Positions 6,968-15,679 are shown, counted from the first letter of the stretch. The stretch is DNA of 64,000 nucleotides from Modestobacter altitudinis (GCF_005930475.1 NZ_SJEW01000005.1:62001-126000); one strand, 5' to 3'. Notes: generated by a model from the letters alone, not told the origin. A program made the numbers and translations.

Positions 6968-8098
6968 GTGCCCGCAGTGAACAACGTCCTGGTCGTGGGG
7001 GCCGGCGCCGCCGGCACCACTGCCGCGGCCCTGCTGGCCGACGCCGGCGTCGCCGTCGACCTGGTGGAGATGAAGTCCGAGGTGAGCGCGCTCGGGTCGG
7101 GCATCACCCTGCAGGGCAACGCGCTGCGGGTGCTCCGGCAGCTGGGCGTGCTCGACGAGTGCCTCGAGCTCGGCCAGCCGTTCTCCCAGCTCGTCATCCG
7201 GCTGCCCGACCCGGCGGCGACCATCGTGGCGCGCGTCGACGACATCCCCTTCGGCGGCCCTGACCTGCCCTCCACCGTGGGCATGTACCGCCCGGACCTC
7301 GCCCGGGTCCTGGTCAGCCGGGCAGAGCGGGCCGGCGTGCGCTTCCGCTACTCCAAGACCATCGACTCCCTCACCCAGGACGACGACGGTGTCGATGTCC
7401 ACTTCTCCGACGGCTCCACCGCTCGCTACGACGTCGTGGTCGGGGCCGATGGACTGCGCTCCTGGACCCGGCGGCTGCTGGAGATCCCTCTCGAGACGAA
7501 ATCGGTGGGCATGGGCGCCTTCCGCATGTTCGGCCCCAAGCCGGCCGACGTCACCGAGTTCCACGCCATCTTCGGCGGGCCCTCCTACATGGCCCTGGTC
7601 TGCCCCACCTCGGCGACGACGGCCTACTGGTCGCTGGTCGAGCCGGCGCGGGACCGCACCACCCAGACCCCGGAGGAGCGGCTGGCAGACTTCTTGGAAC
7701 TGAGCCGGCCCTACCACGGGCCCTGGGACGAGGTGCGCGACTCGTTCACCGACCCGGCGGCGCTGAACTACACCTGGTTCGAGCACCACCTCCTCGATGC
7801 GCCCTGGAATCGCGGACGAGTCGTGCTCATCGGCGACGCCGTGCACACCTGCCCGCCCACCATCGCCCAGGGTGCGGCGATGGGCTTCGAGGACGCCGCA
7901 GTGCTGGCCGAGCTCCTGACCGACCGCGAGCAGGTCGACGAGGAGCTGTGGGCCACGTTCACCGCGCGCCGGTTCGACCGGGTCAAGACCGTCGTCGACG
8001 CCTCCATGCAGATGGCCCAGTGGAACCTCGACCACGTCCAGGGCGACGTCCCCGGGGTCACCCGCCGCGTTGCAGCCGCCGTCAGCCAGCCCGCCTGA
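6968..8098 (+). CDS. FAD-dependent aromatic monooxygenase (UbiH/PHBH fold), first copy
   Basis: A 376-residue class A flavin monooxygenase, which hydroxylates phenolic rings using NAD(P)H and O2. The dinucleotide motif GAGAAG lies at residues 11-16, a GADGLRS segment is mid-protein, and the FAD-binding GDAVHTCPP lies at about 289. The GTG start has ACGAGGAG 7 nt upstream. It is the first gene of an operon with a second monooxygenase, a dehydrogenase and an O-demethylase-like protein. The C terminus is short and lacks a thioredoxin-like third domain, as in salicylate- or 6-hydroxynicotinate-type hydroxylases. The substrate is unknown, presumably an aromatic intermediate feeding the ring-cleavage dioxygenase. 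Confidence 0.9.
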   Translation: MPAVNNVLVVGAGAAGTTAAALLADAGVAVDLVEMKSEVSALGSGITLQGNALRVLRQLGVLDECLELGQPFSQLVIRLPDPAATIVARVDDIPFGGPDLPSTVGMYRPDLARVLVSRAERAGVRFRYSKTIDSLTQDDDGVDVHFSDGSTARYDVVVGADGLRSWTRRLLEIPLETKSVGMGAFRMFGPKPADVTEFHAIFGGPSYMALVCPTSATTAYWSLVEPARDRTTQTPEERLADFLELSRPYHGPWDEVRDSFTDPAALNYTWFEHHLLDAPWNRGRVVLIGDAVHTCPPTIAQGAAMGFEDAAVLAELLTDREQVDEELWATFTARRFDRVKTVVDASMQMAQWNLDHVQGDVPGVTRRVAAAVSQPA

Positions 8099-8127
8099 CC
8101 GTCCTCCCCGACCTCCGGAGCCCAACG

Positions 8128-8187
8128 ATGTCGATCCCCTTGCCTGCCCGTACTGACGACCACGCCGCAGCGCGCGGAGCCTGCTGA
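8128..8187 (+). CDS. Mini-ORF of 19 codons coupled to the next monooxygenase
   Basis: An ATG with CCGGAG 8 nt upstream opens a 19-residue frame (MSIPLPARTDD...GAC) whose TGA shares its A with the ATG of the following monooxygenase (TGATG). The downstream gene also has its own GGAG 7 nt before its ATG. The arrangement suggests a leader peptide or translational-coupling ORF. A chance frame is possible, since it is too short for coding statistics. Confidence 0.35.
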   Translation: MSIPLPARTDDHAAARGAC

Positions 8188-9365
8188 TGGCAGCCGTCCG
8201 GAGAGTGCTGATCCAGGGCGGCGGCGTCGGCGGCCTCACGCTGGCTGCCGCCCTCGGCCAGCGCGGCGTCGAGGTCGACGTCCTCGAGGCGTCGGGCCCG
8301 GAAGCCGTCCTCGGGGTGGGGCTCAGCCAGCCGAACAACGCCCTGGCCGCCCTCGACGAGATCGGCGTCCGGGACGCCTGCCTGGCGGTCGGCTTCGCGT
8401 TCGAGCCGCTGGCCATCTGGAACCCGGCCGGGGTCGAGGTCGCGTCGATCCCGCCGGCAGAGGGCCGCTACGGCAAGCCGTCGAACAACGCGATCAGCCG
8501 CCCCGTCTACAACGCCATCCTGCGTGAGGCCGCGGAAGCGGCCGGCGCCCGCATCCGCACCGGTTCCACGGTCTGGGACGTGACCGAGGACGCCGACGGG
8601 GTCGAGGTCGAGCTGGCCACCTGGACCGGCAAGCGCACCCCTCCGGTCCGTGACCAGGGCGCCGGCAGCAACCGCTACGACCTGGTCGTGGGCTTCGACG
8701 GCGTGAACTCCAAGATCCGTGAGCACCTCTTCGGCGACCGGTACACCCCACGGTTCACCGGATCGGCGTGCTGGCGGATCACCATGCCCCGCCCGGCCGA
8801 CCTCACCCACATCGCCTTCGCCATGAGCGGGCCGGCGAAGGCGGTGCTCACCCCGATCAGCGACGAGCAGATGTACTTCGGGCTCGTCACCCCGGAGCCC
8901 GACAACCCCCGGTTCGACCCTGCCGACTTCAGCCGGCTCGCGAAGGAGCGGATGCAGGGCTTCTCCGGCCGGATCGGTGAGATGCGCGATGGCATCACCA
9001 CCGACAGCTACGTCAGCTACGCGCCGCTGTACCACGTGACCGTGCGGGAGCCGTGGTTCCGCGGCCGGATCGCCATCGCCGGCGACGCCGCGCACACCGC
9101 TCCCCCGCACCTGGCCCAGGGCGCGGCCATGGCGGTGGAGGACGCCGTCACCCTCGCCGCCGCCCTCGACGAGCACCCGACCCTGGACCGGGCGCTGCAG
9201 GCCTGGTTCGAACGCAGGAGGGACCGCGCGCTGTTCGTCGCCGACATGTCGCTGGCGCTCCTCAAGCAGGAGACCGGAGGTGCCGACCTGACCCCCGCGG
9301 AGACCGAGATGCTGGAGCTCGGCATCCCCGGCGCCCAGGCACGCATCGCGCAGGAGGCCTATTGA
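8187..9365 (+). CDS. FAD-dependent aromatic monooxygenase, second copy
   Basis: A 392-residue class A flavin monooxygenase, divergent from the gene before it. GGGVGG lies at residues 11-16, a GFDGVNS segment (the usual GADG) is mid-protein, and GDAAHTAPPHLAQGAA, which binds the FAD ribityl chain, starts at about 299. The start ATG is preceded by GGAG and overlaps the mini-ORF stop. Its TGA shares a base with the ATG of the downstream dehydrogenase. Two adjacent but different flavin hydroxylases imply two sequential or alternative ring hydroxylations; which substrate each takes cannot be read from sequence. Confidence 0.9.
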   Translation: MAAVRRVLIQGGGVGGLTLAAALGQRGVEVDVLEASGPEAVLGVGLSQPNNALAALDEIGVRDACLAVGFAFEPLAIWNPAGVEVASIPPAEGRYGKPSNNAISRPVYNAILREAAEAAGARIRTGSTVWDVTEDADGVEVELATWTGKRTPPVRDQGAGSNRYDLVVGFDGVNSKIREHLFGDRYTPRFTGSACWRITMPRPADLTHIAFAMSGPAKAVLTPISDEQMYFGLVTPEPDNPRFDPADFSRLAKERMQGFSGRIGEMRDGITTDSYVSYAPLYHVTVREPWFRGRIAIAGDAAHTAPPHLAQGAAMAVEDAVTLAAALDEHPTLDRALQAWFERRRDRALFVADMSLALLKQETGGADLTPAETEMLELGIPGAQARIAQEAY

Positions 9366-10348
9366 TGCGCGCCTACGTACTCCCGGCCGAGGGGGGCTCC
9401 CCGGGCTTCGCCGATGTCGCCGTGCCCCAACCGGCCGACGACGAGGTCCTGGTGCGGGTGACTGCGTCCTCGGTGAACCCGCACGATGCACTGGTCGCCA
9501 GCGGTGGCGCGGCCCGCTACATGACCTACCGGTACCCGGTCGTGCTCGGCAGCGATCTGGCCGGCACCGTGGAGACCGTCGGCGCCGACGTCCACGACCT
9601 CACGCCTGGCCGACGGGTGTTCGGCCTGGTCCGCGAGCTCGTCGCTGCCCGCGGCTCGTTCGCCGAACTCGTGGCTGTCCCGCGCGCGTGGCTGGCCGCG
9701 GTTCCCGACGGGGTGGACGACGCATCCGCCGGGGCGCTCGGACTGGCCGCGCTCACCGCCCTCCGCTGCGTCGAGGCGATCGCGCCCGCCCCGGGTGACG
9801 TCGTCCTCGTCAACGGCGCCACGGGGGGCGTGGGCAGCTACACCCTGCAGCTGCTGGCGGCTCACGGGGCGACCGTGGTGGCCACCGCCCGTCCCGGCGA
9901 AGAGGAACAGCACGTCAGGAAGCTGGGTGCGACCGGCGTCGCGGACTGGTCGGCCGGGGACCTGGGCGACCAGGTCCGCGCCCTCCGTGCCGACGGCGTC
10001 GACGCGATCGTCGACCTGGTCAACCGCGAGCAGGACGCGCTCACCGCGCTGGCCAGCCGCTGCCTCCGGACCGGAGGTCGGGTCGCCTGCACCGGCCACG
10101 CCGCCGACCCCGACCGGCTGCCGGGCATCCGAGCGACCAACGTGCGCGCCGAAGTCGACCAGGACGCGCTGCGCACCATCGCCGAACTCGCCGGAACCGG
10201 TCGGCTGCACGCCCCCATCACCGCCATCTTCTCCCTCGACGAGGTCGCCGGGGCCTTCGCTGCGCTCCGGACCGGGGCGCTCGGCAAGCTCGCGATCGAC
10301 CTGAGCACCGCCACGCCACACACATCACCAGAACAGAGGACGACGTGA
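9365..10348 (+). CDS. Quinone reductase-like MDR dehydrogenase (NADPH:quinone oxidoreductase family)
   Basis: A 327-residue medium-chain dehydrogenase/reductase of the zinc-free quinone reductase/crotonase-like branch. SSVNPHDAL near the N terminus and the NADPH motif NGATGGVGSY at about 150-159 are visible, while the Cys ligands of zinc alcohol dehydrogenases are absent. The family reduces quinones or enones with NADPH. Start and stop overlap the neighbours (TGATG, GTGA), so it is tightly co-translated with the second monooxygenase and the O-demethylase-like gene. It may reduce a quinone made by the monooxygenases back to a hydroquinone; that role is inferred from context. Confidence 0.87.
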   Translation: MRAYVLPAEGGSPGFADVAVPQPADDEVLVRVTASSVNPHDALVASGGAARYMTYRYPVVLGSDLAGTVETVGADVHDLTPGRRVFGLVRELVAARGSFAELVAVPRAWLAAVPDGVDDASAGALGLAALTALRCVEAIAPAPGDVVLVNGATGGVGSYTLQLLAAHGATVVATARPGEEEQHVRKLGATGVADWSAGDLGDQVRALRADGVDAIVDLVNREQDALTALASRCLRTGGRVACTGHAADPDRLPGIRATNVRAEVDQDALRTIAELAGTGRLHAPITAIFSLDEVAGAFAALRTGALGKLAIDLSTATPHTSPEQRTT

Positions 10349-11676
10349 ACCTCCCTTCCCTGCAGAGCGGGATCGACCAGGCCGGTAGCCCGATGCGGTT
10401 GCTCTGGAAGCCGGGTGCCCCAGCCGTCACCGTGCCGGTGGTCCCCCCGGAGATCACCGGCTGGCGAGGAGAACAGCGAGCCTGGTACGACGGCGTCGCG
10501 TACCTCGAGCTGTCCCACCACATGACCGACCTGTTCCTGGAGGGCCCGGACGCCCTGCGGCTGCTCTCCCGGGTCGGAGCCAACAACGTCGAGAACTTCG
10601 TCGTCGGTCAGGCCAAGCAGTTCATCGTGGTGAACGACGAAGGCCTGCTGGTGCAGGACGGCATCGTGACCCGGCTCGCCGAGGACCGGTTCGACCTCGC
10701 CGGCATCGGCACCGCGGCCAGCTGGGTGCAGCACGAGGCCGAGCGCGGCGAGTACGACGTCACGCTCACCGTCGACCCCGACTCGGCCTTCCGCGGGGGT
10801 GCCGACCCGGTCCTCTTCCGGTTCCAGGTCCAGGGCGCCAAGGCGATGACCTTCCTGGAGTCCGCGTTCGGTGGGGCGATGCCGTCGGTGAAGTTCTTCC
10901 ACTCCGCCGAGGTCTCCCTGGCGGGCAAGTCGTTCCGCGCGCTCCGCCACGGTATGACCGGCCAGCCCGGCTTCGAGTTCTTCGGGGCGTGGGAGGACTA
11001 CACGCCCATCCGCGAGGCGCTGCTGAGCGCGGGTGAGCAGTTCGGGCTGGTCCAGGTTGGCGGGCTCGCCTACTACTCCGCCGGTGTCGTCGGCGGCTGG
11101 CTGGCGACTCCGGTCCCGGCGGTCTACACGTCGGAGAGCACGGCGGACTTCCGGCAGTTCACCAGCCTCTTCTCCTACGAGGGCCAGGGCGCCCTCCAGG
11201 GCAGCTTCTACTCCGACGACATCGCGGACTACTACCACTCCCCGTACGAGCTAGGGTACGGCCGCTCGATCTCCTTCAACCACGACTTCATCGGCAAGGA
11301 CGCCCTCGCGGCGGCCAAGGACCAGGAGCACCGGCAGAAGGTCACCCTGGTGTGGGACGCCGATGACGTCGCGGCGGTGTTCGGGCCGGAGCGCGACTTC
11401 TTCCTGAGCTACACCAAGGACCGTGTGGAGAAGGACTCGCGGCTGATCGGCCTGTCCGAGTACGCCACGTACCTCGACCCCGCGGGAGCCATCCACTCCA
11501 TCGCCGTGATCGACCGCGAGCACGCCGAGCCCGGCACCGAGGTCGAACTCGTCTGGGGCGAGCACCCTGGCCCCGGTACCGCTCCCGACGCCGACCTCGG
11601 TCTCCCACGGATCAAGGCGACCGTCCAGCCCGCGCCGTACGACAGCTACGCCCGCACGGAGTACCGCACGTCCTGA
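10345..11676 (+). CDS. GcvT-fold aminomethyltransferase-like protein, probable THF-dependent aryl O-demethylase
   Basis: A 443-residue protein of the glycine-cleavage T-protein fold. Its length and setting fit the LigM/DesA subgroup, which moves a methyl group from vanillate, syringate or 3-O-methylgallate to tetrahydrofolate, rather than glycine cleavage itself: no gcvH/gcvP genes are near, and flavin hydroxylases and a ring-cleavage enzyme are. The GTG start overlaps the upstream TGA. An N-terminal GcvT-like fold, a central region around GGLAYYSAG and a C-terminal barrel from about residue 330 can be followed. Dimethylsulfoniopropionate- or sarcosine-type methyltransferases are alternatives. 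A folate-recycling partner (metF or ligase) is not visible in this window. Confidence 0.72.
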   Translation: MNLPSLQSGIDQAGSPMRLLWKPGAPAVTVPVVPPEITGWRGEQRAWYDGVAYLELSHHMTDLFLEGPDALRLLSRVGANNVENFVVGQAKQFIVVNDEGLLVQDGIVTRLAEDRFDLAGIGTAASWVQHEAERGEYDVTLTVDPDSAFRGGADPVLFRFQVQGAKAMTFLESAFGGAMPSVKFFHSAEVSLAGKSFRALRHGMTGQPGFEFFGAWEDYTPIREALLSAGEQFGLVQVGGLAYYSAGVVGGWLATPVPAVYTSESTADFRQFTSLFSYEGQGALQGSFYSDDIADYYHSPYELGYGRSISFNHDFIGKDALAAAKDQEHRQKVTLVWDADDVAAVFGPERDFFLSYTKDRVEKDSRLIGLSEYATYLDPAGAIHSIAVIDREHAEPGTEVELVWGEHPGPGTAPDADLGLPRIKATVQPAPYDSYARTEYRTS

Positions 11677-11685
11677 ACAGGACGT

Positions 11686-11717
11686 CGGCCGCCCGTCGGA
11701 GGATCGACGGGCGGCCG
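11686..11717 (+). terminator. Hairpin terminator closing the monooxygenase operon
   Basis: A perfect 13-bp stem CGGCCGCCCGTCG/CGACGGGCGGCCG with a 6-nt loop starts 9 nt after the O-demethylase-like stop codon. Confidence 0.78.
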
Positions 11718-11851
11718 GCAGGACCACGTCGTGAGATCTGTGACGGCTGGCTGACTTCCTCGAGCTCGGCCCTCCGCCGTCCCCGCACCCCCGCCGAGTC
11801 GCAGCCGCGATCCGGCCAGCCGCCTCGTTCTTCGGCCCCTGGAGCAGAACG

Positions 11852-13066
11852 GTGTCATCTCCCAGTTCCACACCCACACGTGGTCGCGTCGCCGTCCTCG
11901 GCGGCGGCCCGGCCGGCATGGCCACCGCCCTCTCCGTGCACCAGGCAGGTCACGACGTGGTCGTCTTCGAGCGCTACCACGAGGCACGTCCCGCCGGGAA
12001 CGTGCTCAACCTGTGGCCCCCGCCGCTGAAGGCGTTGGGCCTCCTGGGAGTCGACACCACCGACCTGGGCGCCCCCTGCCAGTCGCAGTTCCGCAGCATC
12101 AGCGGCAGGGTCCGCGCGACCGTGAAGAGCGATCCCGACATCGAACGGGCCTACGGGCGCGGCGGCGGCTTCATCGGGCTCCTCCGACCGGAGCTCTACG
12201 AGCGGATGCTCGCCGCGTTGCCCCCGGGCGTCCTGCGCACCGACCAGCAGGTCGACCGGATCGAGCAGGACGAACGAGCGGTGACGCTGCACTTCGCCGA
12301 CGGCAGCACCCACGAAGCCGACGTTCTTGTCGGCGCCGACGGGATCAACTCGCTGGTCCGCAGCGCGCTGTGGGGCGACACCCCCATCCGCGAGCACCGG
12401 CTGCACGCCATCGCCGGTTTCACCTTCGCCGACGACATCGGCGGGGAGACCGGGATGGCCGTCATCGGCCACGGACGGGAGGTGCAGGGCAGCTGGACGT
12501 CGATCCGGTACAAGGGTCGGGCCGGCTACCAGTGGTGGGTGCTGGAGGCGACCGACCCCCAAGCGCCGCCTCCGGCAGACCTCCTCGCCCGCGCGACGGA
12601 GCTCGGCCGCGACTTCCCCCACCCGCTGCCGGCGCTCATCGCCCGCACGGAGCCCGAGAACGTCCAGCGATGGGTCCTGCGCGATCGCGGCTACCTCGAC
12701 CAGTGGTCCCAGGGCCGCGTCACGCTGGCCGGCGACGCGGCGCACGCGACCTCGCCCTACGCGGCGTACGGAGCGGGCATGGCGATCGAGGACGGCTACT
12801 TCATCGGCCGCGCGCTGCGGGGCGTCGACCTCACCGACCCCGCCGCGGTCACCCGGGCACTCCAGGCCTACGAGGAGCCCCGCAAGCCGCACGTCAACTT
12901 CCAGGTGAAGATGGCCTACCGCAACGGGCAGATGTTCCACCACGCGCCGCGGTTGCTGCAGCCGGTGCGCGACTTCGTCTTCGACCACACCCCCTTCCTG
13001 CAGAAGGTCGTCGGTGACACGAACCCGCAGGAGATCAACAAACAGCTCGCACTGATCACCGACTGA
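11852..13066 (+). CDS. FAD-dependent monooxygenase, third copy
   Basis: A 404-residue class A flavin monooxygenase. GGGPAG lies at residues 17-22, GADGINS mid-protein and GDAAHATSP at about 294. The GTG start follows GGAG by 7 nt. It is transcribed alone between two strong hairpins, with about 135 nt of upstream sequence that shows no copy of the ATGCGCAT motif, so it may be controlled separately from the operon before it. Its N-terminal half keeps RPELYERML, a segment typical of ring hydroxylases. The substrate is unknown. Confidence 0.9.
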   Translation: MSSPSSTPTRGRVAVLGGGPAGMATALSVHQAGHDVVVFERYHEARPAGNVLNLWPPPLKALGLLGVDTTDLGAPCQSQFRSISGRVRATVKSDPDIERAYGRGGGFIGLLRPELYERMLAALPPGVLRTDQQVDRIEQDERAVTLHFADGSTHEADVLVGADGINSLVRSALWGDTPIREHRLHAIAGFTFADDIGGETGMAVIGHGREVQGSWTSIRYKGRAGYQWWVLEATDPQAPPPADLLARATELGRDFPHPLPALIARTEPENVQRWVLRDRGYLDQWSQGRVTLAGDAAHATSPYAAYGAGMAIEDGYFIGRALRGVDLTDPAAVTRALQAYEEPRKPHVNFQVKMAYRNGQMFHHAPRLLQPVRDFVFDHTPFLQKVVGDTNPQEINKQLALITD

Positions 13067-13085
13067 CCCACCCCGCCGGCGAGAA

Positions 13086-13124
13086 CCGGTCCGCTCCTGA
13101 CCGACCTGGCCAGGAGCGGACCGG
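13086..13124. terminator. Bidirectional hairpin terminator between convergent genes
   Basis: A perfect 14-bp inverted repeat CCGGTCCGCTCCTG/CAGGAGCGGACCGG with an 11-nt loop lies between the plus-strand monooxygenase and the minus-strand MBL gene. It can serve both. Confidence 0.78.
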
Positions 13125-13218
13125 CCCGACCCGTCGGCCGGTGTGCACCGTCAGCGCGGCACGGTGCCCCACCGCGGTCGATGGCGCGGAGAGCACCGGC
13201 CGGAGAGCCGAGTGCCGG

Positions 13219-14166
13219 TCAGGCCCGGCAGGTGAGGGGCCGGCCGCCGTTGAAGGCGACCATGTCACCGAGGGCACCCGGGAAGTCGATCGGGCCGCCT
13301 CGTTCGCCGGCCGGCACCGCGAGGTCGGCGTAGGCCCGGTGCAGGTTGCCGACGATGCGTTCGGGGTCGCTCCACTCGGCGTACCGGCCGAGGTCGGTGC
13401 CGCGAGCCAGCTCGAGCGGGGAGACGCCCGAAGCGCGCCCGTCGGTCGCTGTGTCGCGGACGAAGCGGAGGTAGCCGAGTACTTCGTCGATGAGCTCGGG
13501 CCCGGCGACCGGGCCGTGACCGGGCACGATCGTCTGCGCGCCCAGGGGGCGGACAAAGTGCTCGAGGACGTCGATGGCACCCAGCACCGACCCGGACAGC
13601 AGGAACGGCGTCCCGCCGTTGAACAGCAGATCGCCGGCGAACAGCACCGACCGCTCGGGCAGCCAGGCCACCACGTCGTTGGTCGTGTGCGCCGGGCCGC
13701 CCGCGTACAGCAGATCGCACCGGAGTTCGTCCGACCACAGGGGGAGCCGCTCGGCGAAGGTGAGGAACGGGAGCGCCAGCTCCAGGCGCCCGTAGTCGAC
13801 CTCGGTCCAGATGCTGCCGTTGTGCGGAAGGCCGAGCGCCCGCATCTCCTCCCGGGCGTTCTCGTGGGCCACGATGGTGGCCCCGGTGAACAGCCCGTTG
13901 CCGGCCGTGTGGTCGGGGTGGTGATGGGTGTTGACCAGCGTCCGCACCGGCGCGGCGGTGATCCCGCGGATGGCGCCGAGCAGGTCGCGGGTGCGGCGTT
14001 CGGTCGAGGACGCGTCGATGGCGCTCACGCCGTCCCGCCCGACGAGGAAGCCCGTGTTGTTGATCATCCAGCTGCCATCGGGCTGGACGTAGGCGAAGAC
14101 GCCGTCGCTGACCTCCTGCACGGAGAACCGGACCGGTGCCTCGTCGCTGCGCAGGTGCACGCTCAC
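13219..14166 (-). CDS. MBL-fold metallo-hydrolase
   Basis: A 315-residue metallo-beta-lactamase-fold hydrolase with the zinc motif HHHPDH (His81, His83, Asp85, His86) and later ligands in GGPAHTTND, FAGDLLF and PGHG. The GTG was chosen because AAGGAG sits 8 nt upstream and it overlaps the stop of the FAH gene (GTGA); a longer frame upstream would run inside that gene. The family includes lactonases, glyoxalase II and other ester or thioester hydrolases. Paired with an FAH protein in an aromatic region, it probably opens a lactone or cleaves a ring-fission product; that is inference. No signal peptide is seen, so it is cytosolic. Confidence 0.87.
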   Translation of the reverse strand: MSVHLRSDEAPVRFSVQEVSDGVFAYVQPDGSWMINNTGFLVGRDGVSAIDASSTERRTRDLLGAIRGITAAPVRTLVNTHHHPDHTAGNGLFTGATIVAHENAREEMRALGLPHNGSIWTEVDYGRLELALPFLTFAERLPLWSDELRCDLLYAGGPAHTTNDVVAWLPERSVLFAGDLLFNGGTPFLLSGSVLGAIDVLEHFVRPLGAQTIVPGHGPVAGPELIDEVLGYLRFVRDTATDGRASGVSPLELARGTDLGRYAEWSDPERIVGNLHRAYADLAVPAGERGGPIDFPGALGDMVAFNGGRPLTCRA

Positions 14167-15110
14167 TGCGCGGACTCCTTCCAGGGTCGGATCTCGTGGC
14201 GCTCGACGCCAGCAACGATCCGGTTGCTGGTGCCACCCAGCCCCTCGACCGACGTGGTGACCACGTCGCCGGGCTGCAACGGTGGGTGGAAGTCCATCCC
14301 GTTCCGGCCCCACAGCTCGGCCAGGCACCCGCCCTGGCACGTGCCCGAACCGAGCAGGTCACCGGGCCGGATCTCGGTGCCGCGGGACGCGTAGGCCGCC
14401 AGCGCCGGGAAGCTCCACGCCATGCTGTCCAGCCGGTCACTGCCCAGCAGCTCACCGTTCACGCGCACCTCCATCCGCAGGTCGAACGACGATCCCGACC
14501 GGCGCGCTGCCAGCTCGTCGGCCGTCACGAAGAAGGACCCCAGTGCCGTGGCGGTGTCCTTGCCCTTGGCCGGCCCCAGCCGGAGCCGCATCTCGTGGAA
14601 CTGGACGTCCCGGGCGGAGAAGTCGTTGAGGACGACGAACCCGGCTATGTGGTCTTCCGCCTCGTCCACGGACAGGTCGCGGCCGGTCGGCCCGACCACC
14701 GCGGCGACCTCCAGCTCGTGGTCGAACAGCTCGCTGCCGGGAGACACCGGCACGTCGTCGCGCGGCCCGACGATGGCGTACGGATTGGAGAAGTAGAACG
14801 TGGGGATCTCCCAGAACTCCGGCGGGATCCCGCCGTCCGGATCGGCCACCTTCACGATGCCGGCGGTGTGCTCCGGGAAGGTCGAGAAGTCCCGGAAGGT
14901 CGGCGGATCCAGGGGCGCCATGAGCTCCGCGTCAGCCAACGCGCTGCGGGCACCGGATCGCATGGCCCGCTCGGCCAGGTCGGACAGCAGACCCTGTACG
15001 GCGAGCAGCTCCGGCAGTTCACGTCCGGGCGGGAGGTCGGCCAGCGTCTCCTCGTCGGCCACGACGGCCAGGGTCGGTCTGCCGGCAGTCCGGTGCCGCA
15101 CGAACTTCAT
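14163..15110 (-). CDS. FAH family protein, second copy
   Basis: A 315-residue protein of the fumarylacetoacetase C-terminal fold, distinct from the copy at 3192-4166. Metal ligands are in HELEVAAVVG, with NDFSARDVQ downstream and a GSGTCQGGC loop before the C terminus. The DxxTFRDFSTFPEH segment and overall shape recall fumarylacetoacetase or maleylacetoacetate-type hydrolases. The ATG has GAGGAGG just upstream. It heads a two-gene minus-strand operon with the MBL hydrolase and is divergent from the small Cys/His protein, sharing an upstream region that holds ATGCGCAT. It probably hydrolyses a ring-cleavage product. Confidence 0.86.
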   Translation of the reverse strand: MKFVRHRTAGRPTLAVVADEETLADLPPGRELPELLAVQGLLSDLAERAMRSGARSALADAELMAPLDPPTFRDFSTFPEHTAGIVKVADPDGGIPPEFWEIPTFYFSNPYAIVGPRDDVPVSPGSELFDHELEVAAVVGPTGRDLSVDEAEDHIAGFVVLNDFSARDVQFHEMRLRLGPAKGKDTATALGSFFVTADELAARRSGSSFDLRMEVRVNGELLGSDRLDSMAWSFPALAAYASRGTEIRPGDLLGSGTCQGGCLAELWGRNGMDFHPPLQPGDVVTTSVEGLGGTSNRIVAGVERHEIRPWKESAQ

Positions 15111-15134
15111 CGAGCCTCCTCGTCGAGTCGCCTG

Positions 15135-15287
15135 ACCGTAGGCACCCGCGACGGCGGCGGGAAGTCCACCGTGCGGATGCCTCTCATCGACCCCAGGGAT
15201 CCCTCGGATCCCGTATGCGCATCACCGCCACGAATGGCTGGCATCGCTGATCGGCGTGTTCCGGTGGCCGGACGCCCGCCCTAACGT
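15135..15287. promoter_or_regulatory. Divergent control region with ATGCGCAT motif
   Basis: ATGCGCAT at 15215-15222 repeats the core of the sites at 4205 and 6901. On the plus strand GTTCCG (15258-15263) lies 18 nt before TAACGT (15282-15287), the same arrangement as the other two promoters, and CTAACGTGGCCGG resembles CTAACGTGACCGG at 6931. On the minus strand TACGGT (complement of 15135-15140) is a -10 candidate for the FAH/MBL operon. Confidence 0.45.
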
Positions 15288-15322
15288 GGCCGGCCTCACC
15301 GCCGTCGCTGAGGGGAGCCGCT

Positions 15323-15592
15323 GTGACCACTGCACCACCGGACCCGCCCGACCCCGTTCCGGCGGCCGACGGCGGAACGGGACCCGTCGCGGGGCAACGC
15401 CCCCGCCGCCGCTCACGGTGGTGGCGGGATTGGTGGTCCCGTCACCTGGTGGCCTCACTGGAGCAGTTGCTGGAGCGGGAGGCCTGCGGCCACGACGGCA
15501 GCGCCACCTGCTCGCTGTGCCGCGTCGTCATGGGGCTCGGCTTCCTGCCCGCCGCCGCGGCGGCAGGGCAACCCCGATCGCAACGTGCGTGA
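15323..15592 (+). CDS. Small Cys/His-motif protein of unknown function
   Basis: An 89-residue protein with GAGGGGAG upstream of a GTG start and a promoter-like TAACGT 35 nt upstream. The N terminus is Pro-rich, then basic and Trp-rich (RRRSRWWRDWWSRH). A helix-like stretch leads to C55-x-H57-x5-C63-x2-C66, a pattern that could hold zinc or another metal, and a short hydrophobic C terminus follows. I do not recognise a family. Its promoter resembles those of the dioxygenase and the monooxygenase operon, so it is probably co-regulated with the catabolic genes; it could be an accessory or metal-handling factor. The frame has clear ribosome-site support but no homology evidence. Confidence 0.55.
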   Translation: MTTAPPDPPDPVPAADGGTGPVAGQRPRRRSRWWRDWWSRHLVASLEQLLEREACGHDGSATCSLCRVVMGLGFLPAAAAAGQPRSQRA

Positions 15593-15679
15593 GCCCGTCC
15601 GACCCGTAGGGCACCGTGTCCCGACGTGCCGCTCCCCGAGGCTGCCGACCTCCAACCGACCGCCGTGGCGTCCGATGTG

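Noticed and set aside
10345-11676. GcvT-fold gene as glycine cleavage T-protein
   Set aside because: No gcvH or gcvP nearby and an aromatic operon context; an O-demethylase-like role fits better, though not proven.
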